DNA from: Acidovorax soli
Lineage (GTDB): Bacteria > Pseudomonadota > Gammaproteobacteria > Burkholderiales > Burkholderiaceae_C
Reading direction: 5' to 3'
Assembly: GCF_014207955.1 (NCBI RefSeq)
Contig: NZ_JACHLK010000030.1
Location: 1-39,090, forward strand
DNA: 39,090 nt
Every line of letters starts with the position of its first letter. The first letter of the stretch is position 1. Both the position numbers and the translations under genes were made by a program. Of the stretch, positions 1-8,405 are shown in pieces. The notes below the pieces were generated by a model, which saw only the letters and a list, made by a program, of their open reading frames with translations, was not told where the DNA came from and searched no databases.

Positions 1-134
1 GAACCCGCCACGTCAGAAACTCCAAAACCCGCTTGCCACACGGGAGGCGTCCATATAAGTTCATCGACGCCCACCCCAGATCCGAGCATCGCAGGTTGCC
101 CCCAGCGCCCGACAGGGCGATGGGGGACGCAGAC

Positions 135-220
135 TGGGGGTCGCCTTTTCTTGGCCCACCTTCTTTTGGCGACGCAAAAGAAGGTGGGTGCGCCGCCGGG
201 CGCACATCCCGGCCTCCGCC
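135..220 (+). repeat. Comamonadaceae-type intergenic double-hairpin repeat, left copy
   Basis: Two adjacent stem-loops can be read directly. The first has a 14-bp perfect stem (155-168 with 175-188) and a GCGACG loop. The second is TGCGCC-GCCG-GGCGCA (189-204). The same element lies in inverted orientation at 38993-39078, with a C-G pair of the first stem replaced by T-A on both sides. No gene is visible in 1-322 apart from this element. The short open frames here have no ribosome site or recognisable product, and 221-298 looks like plain upstream sequence of the FKBP gene. Confidence 0.8.
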
Positions 221-322
221 CTCGGCAAAGAAACAGCAGCAACCACCGAAACAACAGAGAACGGACACCGACAAGAACACGACTAAGATCGCGCCTGTTT
301 GAAATACTCGAAGGAGAACCCC

Positions 323-730
323 TTGCGCCACACCCTGTGCCTGCTGCTCGCCACCCTCGCCATCGCTCCCGCCGCCATGGCCCAACAAGCCAAGCCCATC
401 ACCACCTCCAGCGGCCTGGTCTATGAATCGATCAAGGACGGCACCGGCGAATCGCCCAAGGCCACCGACACCGTCAAGGTCCACTACAAGGGCACCTTCC
501 CCGATGGCAAGGAGTTCGACAGCTCTTACAGGCAAGGCAAAGCCATCGAGTTCCCGCTCAACCGCGTGATCCCCTGCTGGACCGAAGGCGTGCAGCGCAT
601 GAAGCCCGGCGGCAAGGCCAAGCTGACCTGCCCACCGGCCATCGCCTACGGCGCCAACGGTGCCGGCGGCGTGATCCCGCCCAACGCCACGCTGAACTTC
701 GAGATCGAGCTGATTTCTGTCGGCAAGTAA
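323..730 (+). CDS. Periplasmic FKBP-type peptidyl-prolyl cis-trans isomerase
   Basis: Catalyses cis-trans isomerisation of proline peptide bonds, probably helping exported proteins fold in the periplasm. The protein is a single FKBP domain of about 110 residues after a signal peptide. Recognisable FKBP blocks are VKVHYKGTFPDGKEFDSS, the VIPCWTEGVQRMKPGGKAKL segment and the closing IPPNATLNFEIELI. I chose the TTG at 323 because AAGGAG (311-316) sits six bases before it and translation gives a classic signal sequence ending AMA|QQAK. The earlier in-frame TTG at 299 would overrun that Shine-Dalgarno site. The usual glycine in the VIPGW block is a cysteine here. The gene stands alone, and the next gene starts about 55 bases downstream in the same direction. 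Confidence 0.92.
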   Translation: MRHTLCLLLATLAIAPAAMAQQAKPITTSSGLVYESIKDGTGESPKATDTVKVHYKGTFPDGKEFDSSYRQGKAIEFPLNRVIPCWTEGVQRMKPGGKAKLTCPPAIAYGANGAGGVIPPNATLNFEIELISVGK

Positions 731-784
731 TAGTAAGAAGAAGTGGACCAGTGCGCGGGCCATTCATTCACCCATTCCGTGCAC

Positions 785-1825
785 ATGCTGCTGAAAGTCG
801 GTGAACTGGCCCGCCGCACCGGCCTCACGGTGCGCACCCTGCACCACTACGACGAGATCGGGCTGCTCGCGCCCTCGGGCCGCTCCGAGGCCGGCTACCG
901 CCTGTACAGCCAGGCCGACGTGCAGCGCCTGCACGGCATCCAGACCATGCGCCAGATGGGGCTGGCGCTCAGCGACATCGGCGACCTGCTGGTCGGCGAA
1001 GGCATGGCCCCCGAGCGCATCATCGGCCAGCAGATCCGAGCGCTCGACCAGCAGATCACGCAAGCCACCGAGCTGCGCGCTCGCCTGACCATGCTGCGCG
1101 ACGGCCTGATGGCCGGGGCCGAGCCCGACATGGGCAACTGGCTCGAAGCCCTCGCCCTGATGACGACCTACGGCAAGTACTTCAGCGCGGCCGAACTCAA
1201 ACTGATCTTCACGAACTGGAACCTGATCGAGGCCGACTGGCTGGTGATCAAGGACCTGGTGCGCAGCGCCATGGACCGCCAGCAGCCCCCCGACAGCCCC
1301 GAAGTCCAGGCCCTGGCCTACCGGTGGATGGCGCTCATGCTGCACTGGATGAGGGGCGATCTGGACCTGCTCGACCGCTGGGGCCACATGTTCCGCACCG
1401 AACCCAGCACCCAGGGACGCAACCATGCGCCGCCGGGCGACATGATCGAGTTCGTCGAAACGGCGATCAAGATGCGCATGGCCCTGCTCGACAAGTACCT
1501 GACCCGCGACGACCTGCGCCGGCTCGGGCATGTGCCCTACACGCAATGGGAGCAACTGGAGCAGGATGTGCAGCGCTTGCTGGCCGATGGCGCTCCCTCC
1601 AGCCATCCCGAAGCGGTCGCGGCGGCCCTGCGCTGGGATGCCCTGTTCGGACAGCTGACCGGCCACGACCCCGTGCTGCGCGAAAAGCTGCTCACGGCAT
1701 CGGCGCAGGAACCGCTGCTGCGCGCCGGCTCCCCTCTGAGCCAGGCCGTGCGCAACTACCTGCTGGAGGTGCTGGCGCAGGCAGCCCCGGCAGAGCAGGC
1801 ATCCGGCCTGCCCAAAAAGCGCTGA
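785..1825 (+). CDS. MerR-family regulator with TipAS-like effector domain
   Basis: A transcription activator of the MerR family. The N-terminal winged helix begins LLKVGELARRTGLTVRTLHH and continues YDEIGLLAPSGRSEAGYRLY, which is typical of the TipA/BmrR branch. A coiled dimerisation helix follows (about residues 75-115). The large C-terminal part, with a PPDSPEVQALAYRWMALM segment, resembles the TipAS drug-binding domain of Streptomyces TipA. I set the start at the ATG at 785 because the MerR fold begins there; the upstream frame from 743 adds 14 residues of no family value. The 346-residue length is longer than TipA-type regulators I remember, so the far C-terminus may hold extra sequence. 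A perfect MerR-type operator lies just downstream at 1837-1855, before the acyltransferase, so that gene is the likely target. The ligand is unknown. Confidence 0.88.
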   Translation: MLLKVGELARRTGLTVRTLHHYDEIGLLAPSGRSEAGYRLYSQADVQRLHGIQTMRQMGLALSDIGDLLVGEGMAPERIIGQQIRALDQQITQATELRARLTMLRDGLMAGAEPDMGNWLEALALMTTYGKYFSAAELKLIFTNWNLIEADWLVIKDLVRSAMDRQQPPDSPEVQALAYRWMALMLHWMRGDLDLLDRWGHMFRTEPSTQGRNHAPPGDMIEFVETAIKMRMALLDKYLTRDDLRRLGHVPYTQWEQLEQDVQRLLADGAPSSHPEAVAAALRWDALFGQLTGHDPVLREKLLTASAQEPLLRAGSPLSQAVRNYLLEVLAQAAPAEQASGLPKKR

Positions 1826-1832
1826 AAAACGC

Positions 1833-1863
1833 TTGACCCTCACGCAACGTGAGGGCCTACAGT
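1833..1863 (+). promoter_or_regulatory. MerR-type promoter with 19-bp spacer and perfect dyad operator
   Basis: A -35 TTGACC (1833-1838) and a -10 TACAGT (1858-1863) are separated by 19 bp. This overlong spacing is the hallmark of promoters activated by DNA distortion through MerR proteins. Between them lies the perfect inverted repeat CCCTCACG-CAA-CGTGAGGG (1837-1855). The core resembles operators of TipA-like regulators as I remember them. Transcription would start near 1870, about 20 bases before the acyltransferase start codon. Confidence 0.85.
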
Positions 1864-1891
1864 CGGCCCCAGAGCTTCCTCTGGACCGACC

Positions 1892-3163
1892 ATGACATCC
1901 GCCGACGCCCTCCATCCCGCCGACCGCCTGCACGCCCTGGACAACCTGCGCGCCACCATGATGTGGCTGGGCATCGTGCTGCACGTGGCGGTGATCCACC
2001 TGGTCTCCCCATCGCCCCTGCCCTGGCACGACGACCGTTCGACCCCGGTAGCCGACCTGCTCATGGCGTTCATCCATGCATTCCGCATGCCGGTGTTCTT
2101 CATCCTCGCAGGCTTCTTCGTGGCCTTGCTGGTGCAACGCCGGGGAGCGCGCGGCATGCTGCGCCACCGCCTGCGCCGGCTGGCCTTGCCCTTCGCGGTG
2201 TTCTGGCCCGTGCTGTACGCCGCGTGCGCGGTGCTGGCCCTGCTGTTCCTGCACCGCATGGCGCACGGGACATGGGGCCTCGACCGGAGCCTGCTGCAAC
2301 CGCGCCCCGGCGTGCCCGAGGGCCCATCCACCATGCACCTGTGGTTCCTGTGGCTGCTGCTGTGGTTTTGCATGCTCGCGGTGCCCCTGCACTGGGCCCT
2401 GATCCGGCTACCGGGCCGCGTGCATGCCGCCTTGGCGGCGGCCGTCACGCACCTGGGCGAGTCGCCCTGGGGCGCCCTGGTGCTCGCGCTGCCACTGGCC
2501 TGGCTGGGCAGCCGCTACCCCAACGGGATCCTGGCCCCCAGCGGCGCCTTCCTGCCACCACTGGCCGAATGGTTGCACAACGGCCTGTTCTTCGGCTTCG
2601 GCACCGGCGTGTACCTGCTGCGTGAGCGCCTGTTCGCCCACTGGTTGCGGCACTGGCCGCTGTATGCGGCGGCGGGTGGCGTGTGCTTTCTGCTCACGGG
2701 CATCCTCATGGAGGCGCAGGCACACCCGGAGGCCTCGGCCTTCGCCCTGTTCCTGGCCACGGGCGTGCTGAGCGAGACCGCCACGCAAGCGGGTGCCACC
2801 CCGCAGCCACTGCTGTTCACCATTGCCCTGGTCTACAACACCGCGTCCTGGTTGTGGAGCTTTGCGCTGATCGGCCTCTTTCTGCGCTATGTGCAGGGCC
2901 GCCATGCCTGGCTGGCCTGGCTGGCCGACAGCTCCTACTGGGTGTACCTGGTGCACATGCCCCTGACCATCGGCTTTGGCGCGCTGCTCTACGGCCTGCC
3001 GATGCCGGCACTGGCCAAGATGCTGGTCAACATCGCCGCCACCACGGCCGTGTGCCTGCTGAGTTACCAATTCCTGGTCCGTTTCACCGCCATCGGCGCG
3101 CTCCTCAACGGACACCGCCACCGCACTCCCCCTTCTTCTGGAGAACCCATCCATGCCCACTGA
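1892..3163 (+). CDS. Acyltransferase family 3 integral membrane protein (OpgC/OafA-like)
   Basis: A polytopic inner-membrane protein with about ten hydrophobic segments. The N-terminal block LDNLRATMMWLGIVLHVAV carries the Arg and His expected in the Acyltransferase_3 family. HAFRMPVFFILAGFF and the C-terminal DSSYWVYLVHMPLTI segment are also typical. Family members move acetyl or succinyl groups from cytoplasmic donors to extracytoplasmic glycans, lipids or other small molecules; the substrate here cannot be told. At 423 residues it is close to the OpgC (MdoC) length. It sits directly behind the MerR-type promoter and is followed after 75 bp by an MFS exporter on the same strand. The two could be a regulator-controlled modify-and-export pair, which is inference. 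The ribosome site before ATG 1892 is weak. Confidence 0.85.
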   Translation: MTSADALHPADRLHALDNLRATMMWLGIVLHVAVIHLVSPSPLPWHDDRSTPVADLLMAFIHAFRMPVFFILAGFFVALLVQRRGARGMLRHRLRRLALPFAVFWPVLYAACAVLALLFLHRMAHGTWGLDRSLLQPRPGVPEGPSTMHLWFLWLLLWFCMLAVPLHWALIRLPGRVHAALAAAVTHLGESPWGALVLALPLAWLGSRYPNGILAPSGAFLPPLAEWLHNGLFFGFGTGVYLLRERLFAHWLRHWPLYAAAGGVCFLLTGILMEAQAHPEASAFALFLATGVLSETATQAGATPQPLLFTIALVYNTASWLWSFALIGLFLRYVQGRHAWLAWLADSSYWVYLVHMPLTIGFGALLYGLPMPALAKMLVNIAATTAVCLLSYQFLVRFTAIGALLNGHRHRTPPSSGEPIHAH

Positions 3164-3167
3164 AAAG

Positions 3168-3227
3168 AAACACCCCCTGAGGCGCTTCGCGCCAGTCCCA
3201 TGCTCTGTGGGTGGCGCGCAGCGCCGT
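3168..3227 (+). repeat. Degenerate piece of GC-rich intergenic repeat
   Basis: The segment CCCCCTGAGGCGCTTCGCGC opens like the two larger repeats at about 10684 and 18383 but soon diverges. It includes a small GGCGC-TTC-GCGCC hairpin. It fills the gap between the acyltransferase and the MFS gene. Confidence 0.4.
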
Positions 3228-3238
3228 GGAGAACTGAC

Positions 3239-4525
3239 GTGAAACCGAACGCTGCACTCTGGCGCGACCCCAATTTCCGCTGGCTGACCGGCGGCTCGGC
3301 CCTGACCATGCTGGGCGACCAGTTCACCCTGATCGCCCTGCCCTGGCTGGTGCTGCAGATGACAGGCGACACCCTGGTGCTGGGCACCGTGCTGGCCTTG
3401 ATGAGCGTGCCGCGCGCGCTCTTCATCCTGGTCGGCGGCGCCCTGGTGGACCGCTATTCGCCCAAGCAGGTGCTGATGCTCACCAAGTACGTCAACCTGG
3501 TGCTGCTGGCCCTGCTCAGCGGCCTGGTGCTCACGGGCACGCTCACGCTGTGGATGGTGTATGCGCTGTCGCTGGCCATCGGCCTGGCCACGGCCTTCAG
3601 CATCCCGGCCGGCACGGCCATGATGCCGCACGTGGTGCCGCGCCCACAGCTGCAGGCCGCCAATGGCATCAGCCTGGGGCTGCGCCAGTTCACCATGTTC
3701 CTCGGCCCCCTGCTCGCGGGCCTGCTGATCGCGCTGTTCGGCGACGGCAGCGCCGGTGCGGATGCGCGGGCCAATGCCACGGGCATCGGCATTGCGTTCG
3801 CACTCGATGCGCTGAGCTTCGGCATCTCGGCCTGGACACTGGCACAGGTGAAACCCCTCACGGACACCACCTCTGCGCCGCAGGGCGCACCGCAGGCCGT
3901 GCTGGCCTCGGTGGCCCAGGGTCTCGTGCATTTCTGGCGCGACACGGAACTGCGCACCTGCTTTCTCTACTGGAGCGCCATTGCACTGTTCATCATGGGT
4001 CCCATCCACATTGCCGTGCCGGTGCTGGCCAGCAGCACGCCCACGCTGGGTGCTGCGGCCTTCGGCACCATGCTGGGCGCCCATGGGGCGGGCACGCTGG
4101 CAGGCATGGTGGCTTCGGGCATGTTCCCGCGCCTGCGCTGGGGCAGCCTGGGGCTGACCATCCTCGCGTTCGACGCCGTGATCGGCCTGCTGTTCATTCC
4201 CATGGGCATGGTCACGGCCGTGTGGCAGGGCGCAGGGCTCATGCTCGCCATCGGCCTGCTCGGCGGCTTCATGCAGGTGCGCGTGTTCACCTGGATCCAG
4301 CAGCGCGTGCCGCCCATGCTCATCGGCCGGGCCATGAGCCTGTTCATGTTCATCTTCATGGGCCTGGCGCCGATCTCGGCGGCCGTGACGGGCTGGCTCA
4401 TGAAGAGCATCACGCTGGCCCAGCTGTTCGCCGCCAGCGGCGGTGCGCTGGTGGTGTTGGCGGCGCTGGCCTTTGTGCTGACGCCACTGCGCCAGGTCAA
4501 CGATGCGCACCGGCCTGCGAACTGA
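3239..4525 (+). CDS. MFS transporter (EntS/MFS_3-like exporter)
   Basis: A 12-helix major facilitator of 428 residues, probably a proton-driven exporter. The first helix region GDQFTLIALPWLVLQMTGD and the following LMSVPRALFILVGGALVDRY match the MFS_3/enterobactin-exporter-like group, whose loop 2-3 motif here is GGALVDRYSPKQVL. I chose the GTG at 3239 because GGAG (3228-3231) lies seven bases upstream and the protein then begins KPNAALWRDPNFRWLT, the usual short cytoplasmic lead. The ATG at 3200 would add 13 residues coded by the repeat. It is probably co-transcribed with the acyltransferase from the MerR-type promoter. The substrate is unknown. Confidence 0.88.
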   Translation: MKPNAALWRDPNFRWLTGGSALTMLGDQFTLIALPWLVLQMTGDTLVLGTVLALMSVPRALFILVGGALVDRYSPKQVLMLTKYVNLVLLALLSGLVLTGTLTLWMVYALSLAIGLATAFSIPAGTAMMPHVVPRPQLQAANGISLGLRQFTMFLGPLLAGLLIALFGDGSAGADARANATGIGIAFALDALSFGISAWTLAQVKPLTDTTSAPQGAPQAVLASVAQGLVHFWRDTELRTCFLYWSAIALFIMGPIHIAVPVLASSTPTLGAAAFGTMLGAHGAGTLAGMVASGMFPRLRWGSLGLTILAFDAVIGLLFIPMGMVTAVWQGAGLMLAIGLLGGFMQVRVFTWIQQRVPPMLIGRAMSLFMFIFMGLAPISAAVTGWLMKSITLAQLFAASGGALVVLAALAFVLTPLRQVNDAHRPAN

Positions 4526-4528
4526 GCG

Positions 4529-4560
4529 AAAAAACCGCCCTTCACTTGCGTGGAGGGCGG
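4529..4560 (-). terminator. Intrinsic terminator for the nitroreductase gene
   Basis: An 11-bp GC-rich stem (4535-4545 with 4550-4560, one G-T pair, TTGC loop) is followed on the minus strand by six T residues (A-run at 4529-4534). It closes the minus-strand nitroreductase transcript and begins just after the MFS stop codon. Confidence 0.75.
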
Positions 4561-4571
4561 GTGAACGTCTT

Positions 4572-4625
4572 TAAGAGCCTGTTTACGATCTTTTCAGGGC
4601 CGAAAAGATCGTAAACAGGCTCTAA
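4572..4625. mobile_element. MITE-like perfect palindrome flanked by TAA direct repeats
   Basis: A perfect 21-bp inverted repeat beginning GAGCCTGTTTACGATC (4575-4595) returns at 4602-4622, with only AGGGCC as loop. TAA lies immediately outside both ends (4572-4574 and 4623-4625). As I remember the ISfinder scheme, GAG ends and TNA target duplications are features of the IS1031 subgroup of the IS5 family, so this may be a minimal MITE or the fused ends of a lost element. It could also work as a strong bidirectional hairpin between the convergent MFS and nitroreductase genes. It contains no coding sequence. Confidence 0.55.
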
Positions 4626-4696
4626 GAAAGACGGCGGAGGAGAGAGATATGCAACCGGTTCCGGCCTGCCCTTGCGGGCCCTGGCCGGGTGTTTCA

Positions 4697-5362
4697 TCAC
4701 ACTTCGGTGACGAACTGTTCGCGCGGGCGGCGCACCTTCTTGAGGTTCACCAGCCAGTCGCCTTCGCTGGCGCGGTAGCCCAGGGGCAGGATGGCGACGC
4801 TGCGCAGGCCGCGGGCCTTGAGGTCCAGGATCTCATCAAGGGCCTTGGGATCGAAGCCTTCCATGGGCGTCGAGTCCACGCCTTCGAAGGCCGCAGCCAT
4901 CAGGGCGGCGCTCAGGCCGATGTAGGCCTGGCGGGCGGCGTGCTGGAAGTTCACTTCGGCATCGCGCTGGGGGTACATCCCGAGCAGCATCTGGCGGTAG
5001 TTTTCCCAGCCTTCGTTCTTGAAGCCGCGCTGTTCGTTGGTCAGGTCGAACATCATGTTGATGCGCTCGGCCGTGTAGTTGTCCCAGGCGGCGAAGACCA
5101 GCAGGTGCGAGCCATCAGTGATCTGGCCCTGGTTCCAGGCGATGGGCTGGATGCGGGCGCGCACGGCGGGGTCGGTCACCACGATGATCTCGAAGGGCTG
5201 CAGGCCGCTGGAGGTGGGTGCCAGGCGCGCGGCTTCGAGGATGCGCTCGACCTTGTCGGCCGGCACGCTCTTGGCGGGGTCCATCTTCTTGGCGGCGTAA
5301 CGCCATTGCAGCTTGTCGAGCAGCGGGTTGGCAGCAAGGGTGGTGTGGTCGGCTGTGGTCAT
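4697..5362 (-). CDS. NfsB-like NAD(P)H-dependent nitroreductase
   Basis: An FMN flavoprotein of the nitroreductase family that passes two electrons from NAD(P)H to nitroaromatics, quinones or similar acceptors; it acts in the cytoplasm as a homodimer. The N-terminal RYAAKKMDPAKSVPADKVE corresponds to the NfsB lead helix. ARLAPTSSGLQPFEIIVV carries the FMN-contacting serines, and MEGFDPKALDEIL with the closing NLKKVRRPREQFV is typical. At 221 residues it matches NfsB length. I chose the ATG at 5362, preceded by AGGAACC, over an upstream in-frame start at 5413 that adds a non-homologous lead. It is a single gene, divergent from the histidine kinase and convergent with the MFS gene. Confidence 0.9.
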   Translation of the reverse strand: MTTADHTTLAANPLLDKLQWRYAAKKMDPAKSVPADKVERILEAARLAPTSSGLQPFEIIVVTDPAVRARIQPIAWNQGQITDGSHLLVFAAWDNYTAERINMMFDLTNEQRGFKNEGWENYRQMLLGMYPQRDAEVNFQHAARQAYIGLSAALMAAAFEGVDSTPMEGFDPKALDEILDLKARGLRSVAILPLGYRASEGDWLVNLKKVRRPREQFVTEV

Positions 5363-5590
5363 GGCCCTGGTTCCTGAAATGTGGTCTTGGGTGTTGGAGG
5401 GACGGCATCGCAATGCCGATGGGTGAACTGTAGGGAAGGGGGCGCTGTTCGGTAAGGCCCGCCGGGGAAAAGGATTGTTCGCAATCCATCAACAATCACC
5501 CCTTCCATGCGCGGTATGGGGGCTTCGGGAGGCTTACACTTGTTTTCCCCTCCCCATCGCGCGGTGCCGCCTTGCCGATTGCCCCAGTCC

Positions 5591-7756
5591 ATGAGTGAAC
5601 CGGACCTGTCTTTCCTGGACCCCTCCCGGCGTCCACCCGCAGCCGGTGCGGCAGCGGGTGGCGCTGCCCCCGCGTCCACTGGCAGCCCGGCCGAGGGCCT
5701 GGTGGCCGAGCTGCGCGCCTACCAGGCCGAGCTCGAAAGCCAGAACAAGGTGCTGCGCTACAGCCAGGCCGTGGCCGAGAGCGCCTCGGAGCGTTTCGAG
5801 ACCCTGTTCGCCAGCATGCCGCTGGCGCTGATGGTGATCGACGAGCACGACATGGTGGTGCAGGCCAACTCCATGGCGCACCGCTCCTTCCAGCCCACGG
5901 AGCGCGACCGGCCGCTCACGGCGCTCATGCCCTTCGTGAGTGCGGCCGATGTGGACCGCGTGAACAACGCCTTCGCGCAGGCCGAGAACCTGGGGCGCAG
6001 CGAAGTGACCGAGGTGGTCTTCGACATCGGCGAGGAAGTGCGCATCAAGGGCGACCTGCACATCGCCCACATCGAGGCCCCCCAGGCCGGCGGTGGCCCG
6101 CCTGTGTCGCAGTACCTGTGCGCGGTGATCGACCAGGGCCCGCTGCTCAGCGAGCGCCGGGCGCTGCAGCACAGCGCACAGGCGCTGCAGCAGCGCAACG
6201 AGCAGTTGTACGCCAGCGAGAAGCGGCTGGAAGCGGTGATCAACTCCGCCCTGGACGCCATCGTCTGCGTGGACCAGCACCAGCGCATCACCGTGTTCAA
6301 CCCCACGGCGGCAGCACTGTTCCAGTGCAGCGCCAGCGATGCGCTGGGCAGCCCGCTCGAGCGCTTCCTGCCCGGGGCCACGCAGGGCCTGACCTTTGCG
6401 CAACTGACCACGCAGGCCATGCTGGGCGAGATGACGGCGCTCACGGCGGGTGGCAAGGAGCTGGCCGTGGAGGTAAGCGTCTCCTTCGAGCGCCACGCCG
6501 AGGGCGAGACCACCACCGTGTTCGCACGCGACCTCACAGGCCGCAAGAAGGCCGAGGCACACCGCAGCGAGCTGGAGGCGCAGCTGCGCGAGTCGCACAA
6601 GATGCAGGCCGTGGGCACCATGGCCGGCGGCATCGCGCACGACTTCAACAACATCCTCGGCGCCATCCTGGGCAACGTCGAGCTGGCCAAGGCCGACTGC
6701 GCGCCGGGCTCCCCCGCGCTCGAAAGCCTGCGCGAGATCGACAAGGCCGGGCGCCGGGCGCGCGATCTGGTGCGCCAGATCCTGACCTTCAGCCGCAACG
6801 AGCCGCCCCAGCGCACGGCCGTGCCGCTGGTGGAAGTGGTGCACGACACCGAGCGCCTGCTGCGCGTGACCCTGCCCCCGGCCATCGAGCTGCACATGCA
6901 GCTGCAACTGGACCTGCCCCCGGTGCTCGCCGACGCCACCCAGGTCGAGCAGGCGCTGCTCAACCTGTGCACCAATGCCATCCACGCCATCGGCAGTGCG
7001 CGCGGCAGCATCCATGTGGAAGCCACTGCGGTGCAGCCCGACCAGCGCCTGGGTGAACGCCTGGGCCTGGCAGAGGGCCACTACGTGGCGCTCACGGTGC
7101 GCGACAGCGGGCCTGGCATCGACGCAGCCACCCTGCAGCGCATCTTCGAACCCTTCTTCACCACCAAGCCCGTGGGCCAGGGCACGGGCCTGGGCCTGGC
7201 CGTGGTGCACGGCGTCATGCGCACGCACGAAGGCGCGGTGGATGTGAGCAGCATTCCGGGCCATGGCAGCCGCTTCACGCTGTACTTCCCCGTGGCGCCC
7301 GGCGGCACCGAGACCGCGCCGCCAGTGATGCCGCCCCCGGCCCCCGCGCCGCTGGCCACGGCGCAGGCCGACCAGCGCAAGCCCCACGTGATGTACGTGG
7401 ACGACGACCAGGCTCTGGTCTTCCTGGTGCAGCGCCTCTTGCGCCGGCGCGGCTACGAGGTGAGCGGCTACACCGACCCGCATGAAGCCAGCGCAGCGCT
7501 GCGCGCCGACCCGCAGCGCTATGACCTGCTGGTGACCGACTACAACATGCCCGGCTTTGTCGGTACCGACCTGGTGCGCGAAGCGCGCCAGATCCGCGCC
7601 GACCTGCCGGTGGCCCTGGCCTCGGGCTATGTGACCACCGAAATCGAGCAGGCGGCCATGGCTGAAGGCGCCAGCGCCCTGATCCACAAACCCAACGATG
7701 TGGAAGAACTGGTGGCCACGGTGCACCGGCTCATCCATGGCCATGCTGCCGGCTGA
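5591..7756 (+). CDS. Soluble PAS-PAS hybrid histidine kinase with C-terminal receiver
   Basis: A cytoplasmic sensor kinase of 721 residues without membrane segments. In order: a short coiled region (35-68); PAS at about 70-185; a second PAS at about 220-330; the HisKA helix with phospho-acceptor His350 in GTMAGGIAHDFNNILG; the ATPase domain with N-box near 468-477, G1 DSGPGID at 515 and G2 GTGLGL at 541; a proline/alanine linker; and a receiver with acidic DDD at 604-606 and phospho-acceptor Asp650 in LLVTDYNMPG. The HDFNN form of the H-box places it with NtrB-like/HPK4 kinases. I preferred the ATG at 5591 because a TACACT -10-like element (5534-5539) lies downstream of the earlier possible ATG at 5507. 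No partner regulator is adjacent. Its stop overlaps the rluA start. Confidence 0.9.
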   Translation: MSEPDLSFLDPSRRPPAAGAAAGGAAPASTGSPAEGLVAELRAYQAELESQNKVLRYSQAVAESASERFETLFASMPLALMVIDEHDMVVQANSMAHRSFQPTERDRPLTALMPFVSAADVDRVNNAFAQAENLGRSEVTEVVFDIGEEVRIKGDLHIAHIEAPQAGGGPPVSQYLCAVIDQGPLLSERRALQHSAQALQQRNEQLYASEKRLEAVINSALDAIVCVDQHQRITVFNPTAAALFQCSASDALGSPLERFLPGATQGLTFAQLTTQAMLGEMTALTAGGKELAVEVSVSFERHAEGETTTVFARDLTGRKKAEAHRSELEAQLRESHKMQAVGTMAGGIAHDFNNILGAILGNVELAKADCAPGSPALESLREIDKAGRRARDLVRQILTFSRNEPPQRTAVPLVEVVHDTERLLRVTLPPAIELHMQLQLDLPPVLADATQVEQALLNLCTNAIHAIGSARGSIHVEATAVQPDQRLGERLGLAEGHYVALTVRDSGPGIDAATLQRIFEPFFTTKPVGQGTGLGLAVVHGVMRTHEGAVDVSSIPGHGSRFTLYFPVAPGGTETAPPVMPPPAPAPLATAQADQRKPHVMYVDDDQALVFLVQRLLRRRGYEVSGYTDPHEASAALRADPQRYDLLVTDYNMPGFVGTDLVREARQIRADLPVALASGYVTTEIEQAAMAEGASALIHKPNDVEELVATVHRLIHGHAAG

Positions 7757-8405
7757 GGGGCCACTGGCTGTGCAGGCCCTCTACGAGGACGCCGACATCC
7801 TGGTGTTGCACAAGCCCGCCGGCCTGCTGTGCGTACCCGGCCGCGGACCCGACAAGCAGGACTGCCTGAGCGCCCGCGCGCAGCAGCACTGGCCCGGCGC
7901 GCTCATCGTGCACCGGCTGGACCAGGCGACTTCAGGCCTGGTGCTCATGGCCCGCCATATCGATGCGCAGCGCACGCTGAGCCAGGCCTTTGCCGAGCGC
8001 CAGGTGCACAAGCGCTATGTGGCCGTTGTGCAGGGGCAGATGCAGCCGCCTGGCGCAGGCACCTGGGCCGAGATCGATCTGCCAATCGCCGCCGACTGGG
8101 AACGCCGCCCGCTGCGCGTGATCGACGCGGCGCTCGGCAAGCCCAGCCTGACGCGCTGGTGTCTGCAGTCCCATGACGATGCAGCCAACTCCACCCGCGT
8201 GCTGCTCGAACCCGTGACCGGCCGCACCCACCAGCTGCGCGTGCACCTGGCGGCCCTGGGCCATGCCATCCTGGGCGATGCGCTGTATGCCGACGCGGCC
8301 ACACTGGCCCGGTCGCCGCGCCTGCTGCTGCATGCGAGCGAGCTGGCACTGGCGCACCCTGCATCGGGTGAGCCCTTGGCATTTCATCTGGCGCCTGATT
8401 TCTAG
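7743..8405 (+). CDS. rluA: RluA, 23S rRNA U746 / tRNA U32 pseudouridine synthase
   Basis: Isomerises uridine to pseudouridine, by family precedent at 23S rRNA position 746 and tRNA position 32. The 220-residue protein lacks an S4 domain, as RluA does. The catalytic motif HRLDQATSG carries the essential aspartate. The fingerprints VVLHKPAGLLCVPGR, EIDLPIAADWERRPLR and EPVTGRTHQLRVHLAALGH follow E. coli RluA closely as I remember it. I set the start at ATG 7743, giving a 14-base overlap with the kinase stop; ATG 7737 is an alternative. The stop codon shares three bases with the stop of the convergent EamA gene. Confidence 0.9.
   Translation: MLPAEGPLAVQALYEDADILVLHKPAGLLCVPGRGPDKQDCLSARAQQHWPGALIVHRLDQATSGLVLMARHIDAQRTLSQAFAERQVHKRYVAVVQGQMQPPGAGTWAEIDLPIAADWERRPLRVIDAALGKPSLTRWCLQSHDDAANSTRVLLEPVTGRTHQLRVHLAALGHAILGDALYADAATLARSPRLLLHASELALAHPASGEPLAFHLAPDF

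Noticed and set aside
2408..4510. A 700-codon open frame on the minus strand.
   Set aside because: It is antisense to the acyltransferase and MFS genes and rich in His/Gln/Glu/Arg, the usual mirror of a GC-rich membrane-protein gene.
5507..5590. A longer start for the hybrid histidine kinase.
   Set aside because: The extra 28 residues run across a TACACT promoter-like element and add no domain.
8402..8405. Overlapping stop codons of rluA and the EamA gene (CTAG).
   Set aside because: Real, but convergent genes in compact genomes often share stop bases; no function is implied.
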